This document shows positions 63,943 through 64,000 of a DNA stretch of 64,000 nucleotides, piece after piece (within the stretch, counting starts at the first letter, position 1; each line of letters opens with the position of its first letter). The stretch comes from Janthinobacterium sp. TND4EL3 (GTDB lineage: Bacteria; Pseudomonadota; Gammaproteobacteria; Burkholderiales; Burkholderiaceae_D), in the NCBI RefSeq assembly GCF_900156175.1, contig NZ_FTMV01000011.1, positions 168,566 to 232,565 on the forward strand, given 5' to 3'. Position numbers and translations under genes: made by a program. The notes beneath the pieces were generated by a model. The model was not told the DNA's origin. It did no database searches and saw only the letters and a list, made by a program, of their open reading frames with translations.

Positions 63943-64000
63943 CAAGCCTGACGATAACCTACTTTCACACTGGTTGCAGCACTATCATCGGCGCAAAGTT
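63943..64000 (-). rRNA. rrf: 5S ribosomal RNA, 3' end (partial)
   Basis: The minus strand reads GCGCCGATGATAGTGCTGCA, then AACCAGTGTGAAAGTAGG and TCGTCAGGCT, the conserved 3' half of 5S rRNA. The 5' part and the rest of the rRNA operon lie outside the window to the right. The exact 3' end is uncertain by a few bases. Confidence 0.9.

Overview
The window is GC-rich, gene-dense chromosomal DNA from a betaproteobacterium, most likely an Oxalobacteraceae member of the Janthinobacterium/Massilia/Duganella type. I infer this from overall protein character, codon use, gene order (gltBD, mla genes, a liuR-ivd-aceK cluster) and the 5S rRNA end. No database search was run, so the genus is an inference.

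Layout. 1-3001 (-): mlaF-mlaE-mlaD-mlaA, a phospholipid transport operon whose mlaA runs off the left edge. 3230-9461 (-): gltB-gltD glutamate synthase with a terminator. 9537-10435: a REP-associated (RAYT) transposase-like gene flanked by short inverted repeats. 10519-15636 (-): an OmpR-type response regulator, a PAS histidine kinase and a SNF2 helicase.

15787-39775 (-) is the most notable region. It is a 24-kb same-strand locus in the order: STN/TonB-like sensor, ECF sigma factor, FecR-type anti-sigma, a 4546-residue filamentous-haemagglutinin-like TpsA exoprotein, its TpsB transporter, an ExbB with a large DUF2341/LamG-like periplasmic extension, ExbD, TonB, a Porin_5-type porin, a periplasmic coiled-coil protein and a YbjN protein, closed by a strong terminator. 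It opens with a candidate Pho box. From memory it resembles the P. aeruginosa PUMA3 (vreA-vreI-vreR) cell-surface signalling genes joined to the pdtA/pdtB two-partner secretion locus with exbB2/exbD2. The picture is an envelope-sensed, possibly phosphate-responsive secretion system carrying its own TonB-ExbB-ExbD energy module.

39865-44172 (+): a small secreted protein, tex, a GNAT acetyltransferase, grxD and ubiX. 44200-45839: a 120-bp palindromic MITE-like element, a small ORF, an XRE-like repressor with a palindromic operator, and an AT-richer gene-poor stretch. 45840-52534 (+): a LiuR-type MerR regulator followed by isovaleryl-CoA dehydrogenase, AceK, a thiolase, an SDR and a second acyl-CoA dehydrogenase, i.e. 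leucine/branched acyl-CoA catabolism with the glyoxylate-bypass switch embedded in it. 52608-52907 (-): a probable small RNA gene with promoter, repeated stem-loops and terminator. 52933-59877 (-): a YihY-type membrane protein, a Tat-exported LD-carboxypeptidase, a TonB-dependent receptor and a periplasmic peptide-binding protein. The last two share an upstream motif suggestive of sulfur-starvation control. 60094-62843 (+): a SpmA-SpmB fusion followed by DacB (PBP4). 62845-63705 (-): a CPBP intramembrane protease with a palindromic operator. 63943-64000 (-): the 3' end of a 5S rRNA gene, so an rRNA operon enters from the right.
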